64,000 bases of DNA from Isoetes taiwanensis (lineage: Eukaryota > Streptophyta > Lycopodiopsida > Isoetales > Isoetaceae). Numbering within the stretch: position 1 is the stretch's first letter; each line of letters opens with the position of its first letter. The translations under genes were made by a program, and so were the position numbers. The DNA is taken from NCBI GenBank assembly GCA_021234155.1, contig JAJEKV010000103.1, positions 870,001-934,000 of the forward strand. The letters run 5' to 3'. The notes below the pieces were generated by a model. The model saw only the letters and a program-made list of their open reading frames with translations, was not told where the DNA came from and ran no database searches. Shown in pieces: positions 37,825 through 49,242 of this stretch.

Positions 37825-40300
37825 ATGTCTACTAGATTTGCAGCAAATTTGTTAAATCAAATTGAAGTGTTTAAGGGGGATACTGGATTTCAAGTCTGGA
37901 AAGAATCTATTAAGTCTGTATTAGAGTTTGAGCATTTGTGGCAACTTATAGATGGAAGTCAAGCTAGAGTTACTAGCTCAGCCACTCTGGGAGTACAAGT
38001 CCGGTACTAGTTCAAGCAATCCGGTGGAGGAGGGAAATCCGTAAGGTTCGGGGAGCTTCTTACGCTTCTCTTTTGTTGCTCACATTCTTTGTGTGAGATG
38101 ACACCACAAAGGTTATGGAAGCACAGCAGATTATTCTGAGCAAAGTTGGCACTGCTCTTAAGCTGAGGCTAAGAGGCTTGAAGCCACATGAAATGTGGCA
38201 ATACCTTATAAGTCAGTACGAGGTAAAAAGCTCATCTCAAATTGATTTGTTAGAAAAACAACTAAGGAAGCTAAAGTTGTTTGAGAAAGATAATCTAACG
38301 AATTTTTGGAGAAGTTTGATTCAATTGTGGCGGATCTTGAAGGAGCTGGAAATGTTCTAAGTGAACAATATCAAATTTTTGGCACTCTCTAGGGCTGTTT
38401 CACATAATTCTCGACTTGCAACTCTAGTAAAAATATAGCTACCTCAAAAAGAACATGCTCTAAGGATGATCCTAACCGAGTTTGAGCGGACAAAGGGCAT
38501 ACAAAGAGGATGACCAATCTCCGTGAGGTTTTGTTTGCAAGAAAACAAAAAAAGATGCAGCTCTAACTTTGTAAAAAGAGATTGGGGCCTTGTTACTCTT
38601 ATAATCAGTATGGGCATTTGAAAATGAGTGTCCAAGTGGAGGTAAGCAATTTAAGTGTTTTAATTGTGATGGGAAAGGGCATATGTCTGCAGACTGCCCA
38701 AGTCCAAAGGGAATTGGAGGAAGAGGCAGAGGTCGAGGTAGAACTCAAATGGATTCAAGGAGAGGAAGGGGACGTTTTAAAGAAAGTTCAAGCCCAACAT
38801 TATGGAAGAGGCAACCAAGAAAATTCCGAGGACATTGAGGTAAAGGATGTATTGAATATTTCTGAATATCTTGCCAAAAGTAATAACAAGTTTCTCATTA
38901 TAGATTCAGGAGCAGAAAAATCAGTAGTGCATGATGTCAAGTTCTTAAAGGAATGTAAAAGAGAAAATGGTCATGTTCAGCTAGGAGATGGTGGGGTCAC
39001 GAAAAATTGAGATTCGGAATCTTAGAGTTATTTGATTTGAATGGCAAAAAGTGTGTTGCTTAAAGAAGTTTTGTGTGTGCCATCTCTTGTGAGAAACTTA
39101 ATTTCGGTGTGCCAACTTGTGGACCTTGGATATAAGGTTGTTTTTGAAAAGCTTGAATGCAAAATATTTCTTAATAATATTTTGAAATTCATTGGAAGAA
39201 GAGTAGGAAATTTGTTTGGTTTTGACAAGGAGCACTCACTATCTGTCAATATTGTTGAATGCACATCAAAGACCACTTGGCATAATAGATTATGTCATAC
39301 TCATTCATCAAATATTGATATGCTCATTAAAAACAAATTTATAACAGCAAATGTGGATGGAGAAAAGAAGCTATGTGCTGGCTGCCAGCTTGGCAAACAA
39401 TCAAGGCTACCTTTTAAAACAAAAGCCAAGAGAGCTCAAAGGGTGTTGGATTTAATCCACATAGATCTATGTGGACCTATTAATATCACAGGAATAGAAG
39501 GGCATAGATATTTTATGACATTCATAGATGATTTCAGCAGAAGAACAAGATGTTTTTTGTTAAAAACAAAAGACCAAGCTTTTGAGGCTCTAAAATTATT
39601 TGTGGCTGAAGTTGAATTAGAGACAGAAAGGAAAGTGAAATGCATAAGATCAGACAGAGGGGGAGAATATTTGTCAAAGGAATTTAAATGGTTTTGTGCT
39701 AACCGTGGTATTAAAAGGCAATTGACTTGCAGGTTCTCCCCTCAGCAAAATGGAGTAGCTGAAAGGAAGAACAGGACCTTGCTAAATGCTGTTCGAGCTA
39801 TGCTAAAATATTCAGGTTTACCAAATTTTCTCTGGAGTGAAGCCTTGAAGACTGCAGTGCATGTTCAAAATATGTTACCAACTATAAGTACAAAAGCTAC
39901 AATTCCTGCGATGTTGTGGTCAGGGAAAACTCCTGACTATGAACAGTTGAGGTCATTTGGTTGCTTAAGTTTTGTACATGTTCCTGAAGAGCTCAGAAAA
40001 AAGCTTGATGATCGAGCATATATTTGCATATATGGTAGGATATGATGTGCATTCAAAGGCTTACAGATTGTATGATCCTACTCATAGAAAGATTCTGGTC
40101 AGTAGAGATGTTGTCTTCAATGAACACAAGTTTTATAAAGCTATTCCTAATGTTAATGATGATAATTGCTTAGAGGTAGATAATTCTAACTCTGAGGTGA
40201 AAGAAATGGTTGAGCATACTTTGCTTTCGGATCAATTCAAAGTCACGCAGGATACAAAGGATTTTGATATTGACGAAGGACAATGAAAATGGAGATGAGG
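37825..40300 (+). pseudogene. Copia gag, protease and integrase region, frame-broken
   Basis: Gag starts at 37,825 (MSTRFAANLL, FKGDTGFQVWKESIKSVL). A UBN2-like part follows at 38,115-38,360 (KLRLRGLKPHEMWQYL, LEKQLRKLKLFEKDNLTNF). Zinc knuckles lie at about 38,585-38,700; the first has lost one Cys (CYSY), the second is CFNCDGKGHMSADC. The protease motif IDSGAEKSVVH is at about 38,900. Integrase spans 39,041-40,045: HHCC domain (WHNRLCHTHSS, CAGCQLGK), then catalytic D (HIDLCGP), D (SDRGGEY) and E (NGVAERKNR). Stops at about 38,010, 38,360 and 39,010, and a break after 40,040, interrupt the polyprotein, so this copy would need help from another element to move. Confidence 0.9.
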
Positions 40301-40344
40301 AAAAGGTTGAGGCGCGAGATTCTCGCAGTAGAAGTTGAACCCGC

Positions 40345-42166
40345 ATGAGAACCAACCCCGGAACACCCGCAGCTGTAAACCGCCCCCCTGAACATATAGC
40401 AGCAGAACCCATTATGGTTGAACCTGTTGTAAAGCCAAAGAGGAAAACTAGAAGAACTGAGGCTCAGATCTTGGCTGATGAAAGCAAACACAAATTAGAA
40501 TTGCATGGTAGAACTGAAGCTGGCAGAAGCAAAAGGCATCTTGGAGACACAGGTGAAATTCATTCTGTGTTTGATATTCTGTTTTTGGAAACTGACAAGC
40601 TACCAAGTAATGTTGAAGAAGTGTTAAAAAGTAAGGATTCAGTCAGTTGGAACAAAGCTATGGAGGATGAGATGCTCTCTTTTGAAAGAACAGGAACTTA
40701 TACTGTGGTGGATAAACCACCAGGAAAAAATATTATTGGGAGCAAGAATCAAGCCAGGCATTAATGGGCAAACAAAGAAATTTAAAGCAAGGCTTGTTGC
40801 ACAAGGATTCACTCAGAAAAAAGGATTAGACTTTGATGAGACATTCTCTCCTTTAGTCAAAATAAATAGCTTGAGAATGTTACTAGCAATTGCCAACTCA
40901 TGGAACATGGAGATTCACCATATGGACGTCAGTACAGCTTTCCTTAATGCAAAACTAGAAGAGGAGATCTATTTAAAACCTGCTCCAGGGTTTGAGGAAG
41001 AAGAAGGGAAAGTTTGGAAGTTAAATAGGGCAGTTTATGGTTTGAGACAGGCTCCCAGAGAATGGTACAAATGTATGGATAATTATCTTTTAGAGCAAGG
41101 GTTTGAAAAATTAAAGCATGATGGAAATTTGTACAGGTACAATGATGGGAAGAAATGGTGTATCATAGCTCTGTATGTTGATGATAACATCATGGTTGCA
41201 AATGAGAAAAACATCCTGGCTCATTGTAAACAATTGCTCAACAGGAGATTTCAAATGACAGATTTAGGTGAGCTTAAGAGATTTCTTGGAATTGATGTGT
41301 ATAGAGACAGGAGGAATAAAATTCTGAAGTTGAGCCAGTCAACTCATATTACAAACATGTTAAAAAAATTTAATATGGATGAGTGCAACATAGCACATAC
41401 ACCCTTAGTTCCAGGACACAAGATTTCAGCTCGTATGTGTCCAACTACAGAGAAGGAGTTGAAGCAAATGGAAAATATACCCTACAGATCACTAATTGGA
41501 TGTCTGTCATATCTAGCAAATTGCACAAGGCCAGATATAGCCTTTGGTGTAAATATATTAAGTAGGTACAACAATAACCCTGGTCTGGAACATTGGACAG
41601 CTGCAAAAAGAATTCTGAGATATCTCAAAGGGACTCTAAATCTTGGGATTATGTACAACTCAGATGAACTGCAACTCGAAGCTTATTGTGACTCTGATTG
41701 GGCAGGAGATCTAGATCAAAGAAAGTCAACTTCAGATTATGTTGTTTTACTTGGAGGTGCCCCTGTAGCTTGGAAATGCAAAAAGCAAGGAAGCATAGCT
41801 CTCTCTAGTGCAGAAGCAGAATACAATGCAGCAGCTCTATTAACTAAAGAAGTGGTTTGGGAAAGAAGGTTGTTATCTGAACTTGGTGTAGAACAATCTG
41901 AACCTACAATCATTTTTTGTGATAGCACGAGCTGCATTGCCATGTCAAAAAACCCTCTACTGCATGAAAGAAGTAAGCATATAGAGATGGAAATACATTT
42001 TGTACGAGATATGGTTGAAAAGAATTTAGTACAGCTTGCCTATGTGAATACAGTTGATCAAAAAGCAGATCTGCTAACTAAAGCCTTGTCGCTGGGGAGG
42101 TTTCAGATCTTAAGAGATTCAGTTCAATACAATGGTAAGAAAGATTATATGAAGGGGGAATGTTAA
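40345..42166 (+). CDS. Copia reverse transcriptase and RNase H
   Basis: Two overlapping frames (40,345-40,764 and 40,667-42,166) meet at about 40,750, implying one shift. The long frame of 499 codons has the copia RT hallmarks KARLVAQGFTQKKGLDFDETF, FSPLVKINSLRMLLAIA, MDVSTAFLNAKLEEEIYL, YGLRQAPREWY and the catalytic YVDD (about 41,175). RNase H follows with YCDSDWAGD, STSDYVV, LSSAEAEY and HERSKHIEM. The stop at 42,164-42,166 lies just inside the 3' LTR. All catalytic residues that I can check are present. Confidence 0.92.
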
Positions 42167-42864
42167 GCATTAGGTCATATAATACTTTCTCCAGTTGAAG
42201 CCAGTTCTATAACCTCAGATCATGTTGGAACTTGATATGAATTTGAAGGTGCAATGGTATAGAAATGGTTACATCTCTTGAATAGACAAAAAGCATAAAA
42301 GGTTCGAATTGTGAATCAATGGTTTCCAAGTTCATATTTAGAAGAATGCATGTGGGATAATTCTATACAAAAGCCTTTCTTCGTTGTAATGTATGTGGGA
42401 TATATCGAAAGCTCCAGATTCTCAAGTTAGCAGGTTTATCCGGCCGAAACCGACTGCGGATCATAGATAAATACCAAGAATAAAATGTGCTTGATGCACA
42501 ACGGAGCACAGACTCTTAATCCAGAGCCGGAATCATGGTTGTAAGTTGAAGCAGATGTTTTGCTACAGTGTTCGAACTGATCCCATTGCTACAGTACCAT
42601 TTTGGTATTAATGACTAAGGTTTAGCTTGATGGTTGGATTATTTTTCGTGTGCACTTGATGAACACAAGGGATTAGAGACCAAATTGTGGCTCCCTTGTG
42701 ATGTATTTGCTAGCCAAATACATGTTGCTATCAAGATGCAAATTTGAAATATTAAGTCTATAACCTTTACATTTGAAGTCATTGCATTTGTAGTTTCTTT
42801 GAACAAGTTATAAGCTTGTGATTCTGAGAAAAGATAAGCATCTAGTAGATTTCATTTTCTATCA
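42161..42864 (+). repeat. 3' LTR of the copia element
   Basis: Preceded by the purine tract and followed by the TSD copy GAGGT. Nearly identical to the 5' LTR. Confidence 0.95.
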
Positions 42865-45350
42865 GAGGTGTTGCAGTTAAAGGGGCTTCAAAAGGTGCTG
42901 GAACTAGAGGTGCCAAGTAGCTTCTGAGGGGCTTCAAAAAGGTGTTGGAACTAGAGGTGTTGTAGTTACAGGGGCTTCAAAAGGTGCTGCAGTTACAGGG
43001 GCATCAGCAATTGAAGGTTGTATAGCAGCAATTGTAGATGCTGCTGGTTCAAACCACAAATTTGCAATCTGGCTAGAGTTGAAGGACTCAGCTTGGTTGC
43101 TTAAAGTATCATCTAACAGCAGAAAATGATAATTAGTATCTGCAATTTAATAACACATCATTCTTTGAAATGAAATGTAGCACATGTATACCTGTGGGAG
43201 CATCCTGTTGTAGGTTCTTCAAAGAATCCTTTGGTGTATTCTCCCCACGTTTTTTCTTGGTAACCTCTTGCTGCTTACCTTTTGGTCCAGCCTTCTTTGT
43301 ACTCTTTGGCTTATCTGTAAGGTAAGTAAGTTAAAAATACAAACATAAATGACATTATTTTATAGCTAGTATATGCACTCACCAGAAACTGCAGGTATAT
43401 GTTCACGTGCATTCCATTTCCTAGGTCTACCTTTACGCACATTAGGGAGTTTCTTTTGTCCATCTTCTTCTGCAATTGGTAAGGATTCTATTACTATTGG
43501 TGCAGGTTCAGCCTCAGAAATCCCTGGACCTGTTTGATCCTTAGCAGCTACAAGATTAGCATGTTCTTCTCCCTTCCTTTTCCTCTTGGCAGCAACAGCA
43601 AAAAACACAAGGCTGTAAGGTTTATAAACTGCAATTAATAAAGACATTTATCAACATACTAACCTTTCTTGGGTGATGTCATAGACCTTGTTACACATCT
43701 CTTGACCTTCACAGGTTCAGGTTCAGAGACTTGATCTTCCTCCATGTCTTCATCATCTTCTTCATGAGCAACAAGTTCTTCCTTACACTTGTTGGTAGGT
43801 AAGGAATCCAGGTAGCCAAGCTCAACATATAATTCTGTAGGCACTTCACTCTTGCAAACTATGCAAAGAAGGTTCTCCATACAAACTTGGAAACAAAACA
43901 AGTGATACTTGTGTCCACATTTTAATTCAACACGAAATGTATAATCTGGATTGAATTCAAACCCACATACTTGACAACCAGAAACAAGATTAATCACTGT
44001 CAACTTACCAGATTTCGGTCTAATAATGCTTCTGCTAGCATAGTGCTCACGTAGGTGCTGCAAATGTTTAGCCTTCTCTTTGTATTCAGAAAAATCCAGC
44101 ATTTTAGCCTGCAAGGCATAACTTCTCCTCCATTGCTTTACTGTTGTCACTTTTTTCCTTTTTTTTAATTGTGAGCAAAGACAAACCAAGCTTAGATTCA
44201 TCATCACAAAGCTTAGCAATAGCATTATCCTCATCCTGAAAGTCTCCAACCATAAGTCGAAAGTATCACGCTTAACAATTTTAATACTCTTGGAAACGAG
44301 AGGTTGCAGCCTCGTCAAAACCCTCGCAAGCAAGCCCTCATTTCTAATTTTCTCAATTTCAACCTCTTTGATTTGTCTTCGCTGCAGAGACTTGATGGAA
44401 TCTTCAAAAGCTAAATATTCAGCTTCTAAATAAGAGACACCCATATTAATATTCTCCAAAGTAGTGTCTACTTGATCCGCTTTTATGCCTTTTGTTCCTA
44501 TTTGAAATCTCAATTCTTTCAAAAGCAAAGGTAGCCCAATCCAACAAATACTTACTTGGGTTCGATTCAAATCTTCTAGTGTGTTTGCCAAGCAAATGCA
44601 CCAGGCAAAAATAGTTCTGGCCTCATTGTTTTTCAGACCATCTTGATAAACCCTATTAATTAAATCCTTCAGACGATGTTCAAATTCTGGCCTAATTGCT
44701 GATACTTTTATCTTGTTCTCTTTCTTCACTTCCCAGTCCAAACTGTCAAGAAATCACCCCTGGTGCAATCTGCCCAAGTTATAGTGCTTGGATCCTTGCC
44801 CTCATTGCACAAGCCATGATATTCTACAAATCATTGGACGGTAAGCTTTCCTCATCTGCAAAGCAAGCATCAGAGAAATTAGACGATTCAAATTAAAAAA
44901 GAACAAAACAAATAAATCTTCAATCTCGAATCTTTCTTAACTTCAAAAACAAACAGAAAAATCAGGAAGCCGAAAAACACAGACACATATTTTTACCTCT
45001 TGTATGGTAGGCGGCTTGCTTGGTTCTTTGCCGAGACGCCCATCTTCGACTAAATCCTCTACAGGGTTTGTACCCAGCGGCAGCATCATAGCAGGCATGG
45101 CAATTATAAGAAAGTACCAGTGATTCATTGGCAACAAAAGTTTATAGCTCTTGCCTCAAATCATAGCATGGAATCATAGCTCCGGCTTCACGCAGAAAAT
45201 GTGCGCCAAAAGGATTTTAGGGTAAAGCAAGAACGCAATGAAAAAAAAAGGGAGGAAAAACAAAAAAGGAGGGACAAAAAACTTCTATAGGGGGGTGCTG
45301 AAGGGGTGCTTGCCATGCGCATTTTTGCCCCCCAATATTGTGCTTAGACC

Positions 45351-45990
45351 CAACACTGATACAGCCTATTCTCTCGTGCCCCTTGGATCCATATGTATGT
45401 CTCAATTCTGAGGAGTGCACCTATACGAATGGATGCTATCAGTCTGCGCTTCTTCATAGGCAAGTGTGTATGCAGGTAGTGTTGTGGACTTCGTTCAAGC
45501 ATGTATATCTGGCCCTAATAGTATAATGTCTTGACCTGTTCTAGAGTACCAGCGTCCCAAATTTTATCGAGAAAGCAAGCATCAAGGTATTGCCTTATGT
45601 TATGGTGATCCTCTTCAGTATTGTACCTTTATGCACCTGTGCTTCTGCACATTATATTGGAAAACCGTTGAGCTCATTTTCCCTCCAGCAGGCTCTGAAG
45701 CATTGTGGACCCATTGCCATGATATAAGCAAGGCTAAGGATACGAGCATTGCCCATACTGACCACCTTCTAAAAATAGATGATGTGGCAGTCGAATGTGG
45801 CCCGTTGAAGAGGCAAGAAAATGTCTCCTACAGAAGGATCTGATACGGGACCATAGATTTTTACCCCAAGTGCTCGAGCTAGAAAAGCTTTTTGCAAGGA
45901 ATACCGTCGTGCCCCAAACCTCGATTTTGTATAGAAGAACGGGCTCCACCAGGATCTTGAACAAGTGCAACTAATGGACGATGTCATAAA
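45351..45990 (-). mobile_element. LINE copy 4, upstream half
   Basis: Continues the LINE cut at 34,812. The minus strand encodes HLFKILVEPVLLYKIEVWG, a typical LINE post-RT segment (LFKTLVEPVLLYGAEVWG type), then alternate-frame ORF2 sequence. Both halves share orientation and flank the two-gene transposon with a CAAC duplication. Confidence 0.7.
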
Positions 45991-46054
45991 GCTCTGTCAA
46001 GATGGAGACCCAAACGTTGGATAGGTCATGATAGGTTCTGATAAGTCCTGAAAG

Positions 46055-46870
46055 GTCCAAACGTTGAACATTGCTGAAGAGTGTGATCCTCAATAACTTT
46101 CAGTTGGAAACACTGACATAGATGGTCTCTCGCATTTCTCGAATCCATCTGTCTGTCTCAATTCGAAGGTGGTGAGAACTGTGCAAATGGACGCTATGAG
46201 TCTGCACTTCTTTAGAGGTAAATGTGTTCATAGATACTCTTGTAGATCCTGTTCAAGCATGGGATAGATTTGGCTTTTGTAGTCTGTAGTTTTTACGAGT
46301 TCCAAAGCCCCAGCATATCAAAGCTTGTCGAGGAAGCGTGCATCGAGATACTGCCTTTGGTGATTGTGATCCTCCTCGGTTTCTACCTCTATGCACCTGT
46401 GCTCCTACATATACCACCTGGAGAACCAATTAGCCCGCTTCTCCTTAAAATAGACTTTGCGACATTGTGGACCCATTGCCATTGCAATGGCGAGGTTTGA
46501 AAGATGAGTGTTGTCCATACTGACCAGCCCTTCTAAAAGTATATGAGATGACGGTCTAGCACAACCTACTGTAAAGGCAAGAAACTAATATTATGTAGAA
46601 GTATCTGATATAGGACCTGGACTTGACTCCAAGTGCTTGGGCCGGAAAGCCTTTTTGAACCCGCTCCAAGTCATTCTAGGTGGCAATTGATACCACCAGT
46701 CGCCGCAGCTCCACTCCATATAGAAGAACGGGCTCTACCAAGGCCCTGAACAAGTGCAGCTGGTGGATCCAGTGTCTGTCGCCCTGCCCATTTGTGCAAC
46801 TCTTCCTGCATACCATCTAAATTCACAACCTTGCTATTGACGAGATGCTGCAAGCTCTGAGCCCCTTCCC
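46055..46870 (-). mobile_element. LINE copy 5 (adjacent copy of the same region)
   Basis: Minus-strand reading about 46,770-46,690 gives LHLFRALVEPVLLYGVEL, the same ORF2 segment as copy 4. The part at 46,180-46,440 aligns with 45,410-45,700 and 9,040-9,270. Two neighbouring copies in the same orientation suggest tandem insertion or duplication. Confidence 0.6.
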
Positions 46871-49070
46871 CCTATGATTACTAGTAGCGGGCCCATTTGT
46901 GGGTGTATCTGAAATCCAATTCCATGTGGATCTTAAAGGTTGTTAACCACCTAGTGATTAACATTGTGCACATGTTAGGCGTAAGTGGTGGCAGACTACA
47001 CTTGGCATGTTTAGGTTAGCATAAGTGTACGGTTTAGATTTAACTAGATGTAAGGCTCAGATTTGTTGTCTACATTATATTACGCCAGAACCTCTTCAGA
47101 TGTATTCAAGTTTGATCTCATATTTGAAGAGCGTCATTTGGCGTACCTATATGCTTTGTGCATAGTTTGTCTCTTTCTTGTTTCATGATCTTGAGCATGG
47201 CAAGCCTATAGCATCTGGCAGTCATGGACTACTGCTGCAAGATGTATGCTAAGAACTCAGAATTAATAGTGGTGTCGTTATGCCGTGCTCAAGATCAATT
47301 CTTTTGCCTTGTTGTTCTGTTGTTATCTTGCCGCTCTCATGATTCTCCGCTTTGAAAGCTTCCTGTATACTACTCTAAACTCTTTAAATTCCTTTAGTTT
47401 GCCCAACAAGGTTGCCTGGAGGCCTTTCTTTTCAATCTCATTGCCCAACCAGCTAATCAATTTCTGTCTGGAGGCCCTCTCTTAGCAATCAATCTTGTTA
47501 ATCTGCTACTAAAACTCTGATGTTGTCAAAACCCTGTTTTTAATATGCAGCAAGTACAGTTTTGCAGTCAAGGACTTCTGGAGTGGTGACAACACTCCTT
47601 TTCTACATGATTATAAGCGAAAATCAAGTCCTTGATATTTTTTTGTCACTTCTTCCTCCAATTTCTTGTCAAGCTTCCTGCGTACAAGTTTTTCAGAAAA
47701 TCAAAAAAAGAAAAAAGAAAATAGGGGGGCATTGATCTTTTTGTTCTACCTATTTCAGAAAATTCATGCAGTACACCTCTTGTCGAGTCGACTTCTGCAC
47801 ATTAAAAAAATCCCTGAGCTTATCAGGTGCAGTTCCATGCAGAAAAACCTTCATCTCGCATCTAGAGAACATATTCAATTCAAGTATTCTTGTTTTATTT
47901 TTATGGAGAGCCAGCACTCTAGCTAGCCCTCATACTCTTTTAAAGCTCACATAGCCGCACGCTTTATGAAGCCCATCTCTGTAAGCTGCATCAAAATCCA
48001 AGAGTCCAGCTCTCATCAGTTTTATTTAAGCAAACACAAACATGGCTTGATTCAAGCATATCGAGTTTTTAGAGGAGCCTGAGTTTTGGCGTATCTCCTT
48101 CAAATACTTCCCGTCAGTCTGGCATCTGCATAAAACAAATCAAATGGAACAGATTAACACGAGTATGTCTTAGCTATCATCCAAACAAGCAGCACAGATT
48201 ACATGCTCTTCTTTATCTCAAAATTTATATAGTGCCAACACTTGCACATATCAATGCAAAATCATCATCAAGAAGCACATATCAAATGGATTCGATGCAG
48301 TTAAGGAAGATCTTGATCCTGCAAGCATCGACACAATAGCTGTCAAGCATTCAAATCTATAAATGGCAGATCAAGCCGGATTTATCAAGGATCAACAGAT
48401 TTCGTGTTCAAGTAACCAAGCATCGTTCCTGCACAGACTTGCAGTTCTTGCAATCATCAACTATCCATCTTGGCTCCACAGCCACGCCATGATCGAAGAG
48501 TAGTAGATGTTTTCAATGTTGTCCAGGTCTTATGCAAATATTGGAATAACAAAGGCAAACCCGGCAATTTTGGCTACCATATCTCAGTTACAACGAATCC
48601 GGCCGCCCTATCAGGCCCTCAGTTATGCCTATTTCAGTTTGTAATCATGGAGGCATCTAACTCGCAGTTTCCATCCAGATCCTACTTGTATATCAATATT
48701 TATGTAGCCTTAGGTATCAGAAGAATAGTAAGGTTGGAGCATTGCCGTAGCCGGCCTTCAGCAGAACATTTATTTACGGCTCGGACCCTTTTTCCACACT
48801 AGTCGCAAAATATGGCTGTCATATACAATATACGACACTATTTGTGACTCCAGGACAAAAAATGAGACACACATATTTAAACTTACTTTTCCACTACATG
48901 CTAGTCATAAAATATGACACCACTAAAATACTAGTGGAAAAGCATGAAAAAATAAGTTATATATTTTTAGTTATACAAGTTTATTATTATTTAGGACCTA
49001 CACATTTGGAGAAGGTTGTGACAAAAATGTGTGAAAAGTACCCTACAAAATACAGCCAGTGTGAAAGACT
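46871..49070. other. No recognisable gene
   Basis: Mostly unique-looking AT-rich sequence. Near 48,800-48,950 there are CACTAGTCGCAAAATATG- and CTAGTCATAAAATATGACA-like segments with short inverted copies, perhaps an old CACTA-like remnant, but I see no TSD. Confidence 0.35.
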
Positions 49071-49242
49071 CTCTTAGATTCTTAAGATTCTATAGAGATT
49101 CCCCTAGATTTTCAAAAATTATCCCAAGATTTCTCTACATTTCTTAAGATTTGATGTATATTCTCTTAGATTCCCTTGGATTATATGAAAATTCCTCAAG
49201 ATTCTCCAGGATTCCATTAAGATTCCTCTAGATTATAAAAGA
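49071..49242. repeat. AGATTC-type satellite, left part
   Basis: An array of AGATTCYYYTAGATT units of the same kind as in the palindrome arms at 11.3-11.7 and 13.4-14.2 kb. It resumes at 52,493-52,550 on the other side of the Helitron, which fixes both insertion borders. Confidence 0.8.

Larger units (their letters stand above)
37093..42864 (+). mobile_element. Young Ty1/copia LTR retrotransposon, 5.8 kb
   Basis: LTRs 37,093-37,792 (700 bp) and 42,161-42,864 (704 bp) start TG and end CA. By eye they differ at three bases and one 4-bp indel. The TSD is GAGGT (37,088-37,092 and 42,865-42,869). A primer-binding site TGGTATCAGAGC (initiator Met tRNA type) is at 37,794-37,805, and the polypurine tract GAAGGGGGAA is at 42,151-42,160. 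The domain order protease-integrase-RT-RNase H defines copia. It is inserted in the Pro/Ala-rich last exon of the RING-like gene. Confidence 0.96.
36792..45137 (-). pseudogene. RING-like/coiled-coil partner gene of the two-gene transposon, split by copia
   Basis: Exons on the minus strand: 45,137-44,997 (ends KPPTIQE), about 44,866-43,664, about 43,590-43,383, 43,314-43,192 and about 43,110-36,792, the last interrupted by the copia element (37,093-42,869). Features in order: GKDPSTITWADCTRGDFL and SLDWEVKKENK; a coiled coil (NMGVSYLEAEYLAFEDSIKS); a RING-like zinc site CQVCGFEF...LKCGHKYHLFC...CIVC; an acidic run; TRSMTSPKKG; an AT-hook-like RKGRPRKWN; a Lys-rich exon; NQAESFNSSQIANLWF; Pro/Ala repeats (APVTAAPFEAPV); and an acidic tail DDSDEEAMTLEQFVKQK. 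At least three single-base shifts lie in the long exon. It is a paralogue of 62.6-63.9 kb. Its function is unknown. Confidence 0.72.
34813..45350. mobile_element. Two-gene TIR DNA transposon, copy 1 (contains a nested copia)
   Basis: Terminal inverted repeats GGTCTAAGCACAATATTG.. (34,815-34,839) and ..CAATATTGTGCTTAGACC (45,325-45,350) match over about 25 bp with one extra G in a G run. The flanks carry CAAC on both sides (34,809-34,812 and 45,351-45,354), with two extra bases (GA) at the left junction. Without the copia insertion the element is about 4.76 kb. It holds a plus-strand transposase-like gene at its left and a convergent minus-strand RING-like gene at its right. A second copy with the same layout starts at about 54,897. 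A 4-bp duplication and occurrence in plants and animals recall the Sola superfamily, but this is only a suggestion. Confidence 0.8.

Noticed and set aside
44696-44896. Plus-strand open frame upstream of the RING-like gene
   Set aside because: It overlaps antisense to the frame-shifted first part of the RING-like gene exon.
48785-48950. CACTA-type transposon end
   Set aside because: CACTAG-like motifs occur, but I found no matching inverted terminus with a 3-bp duplication.
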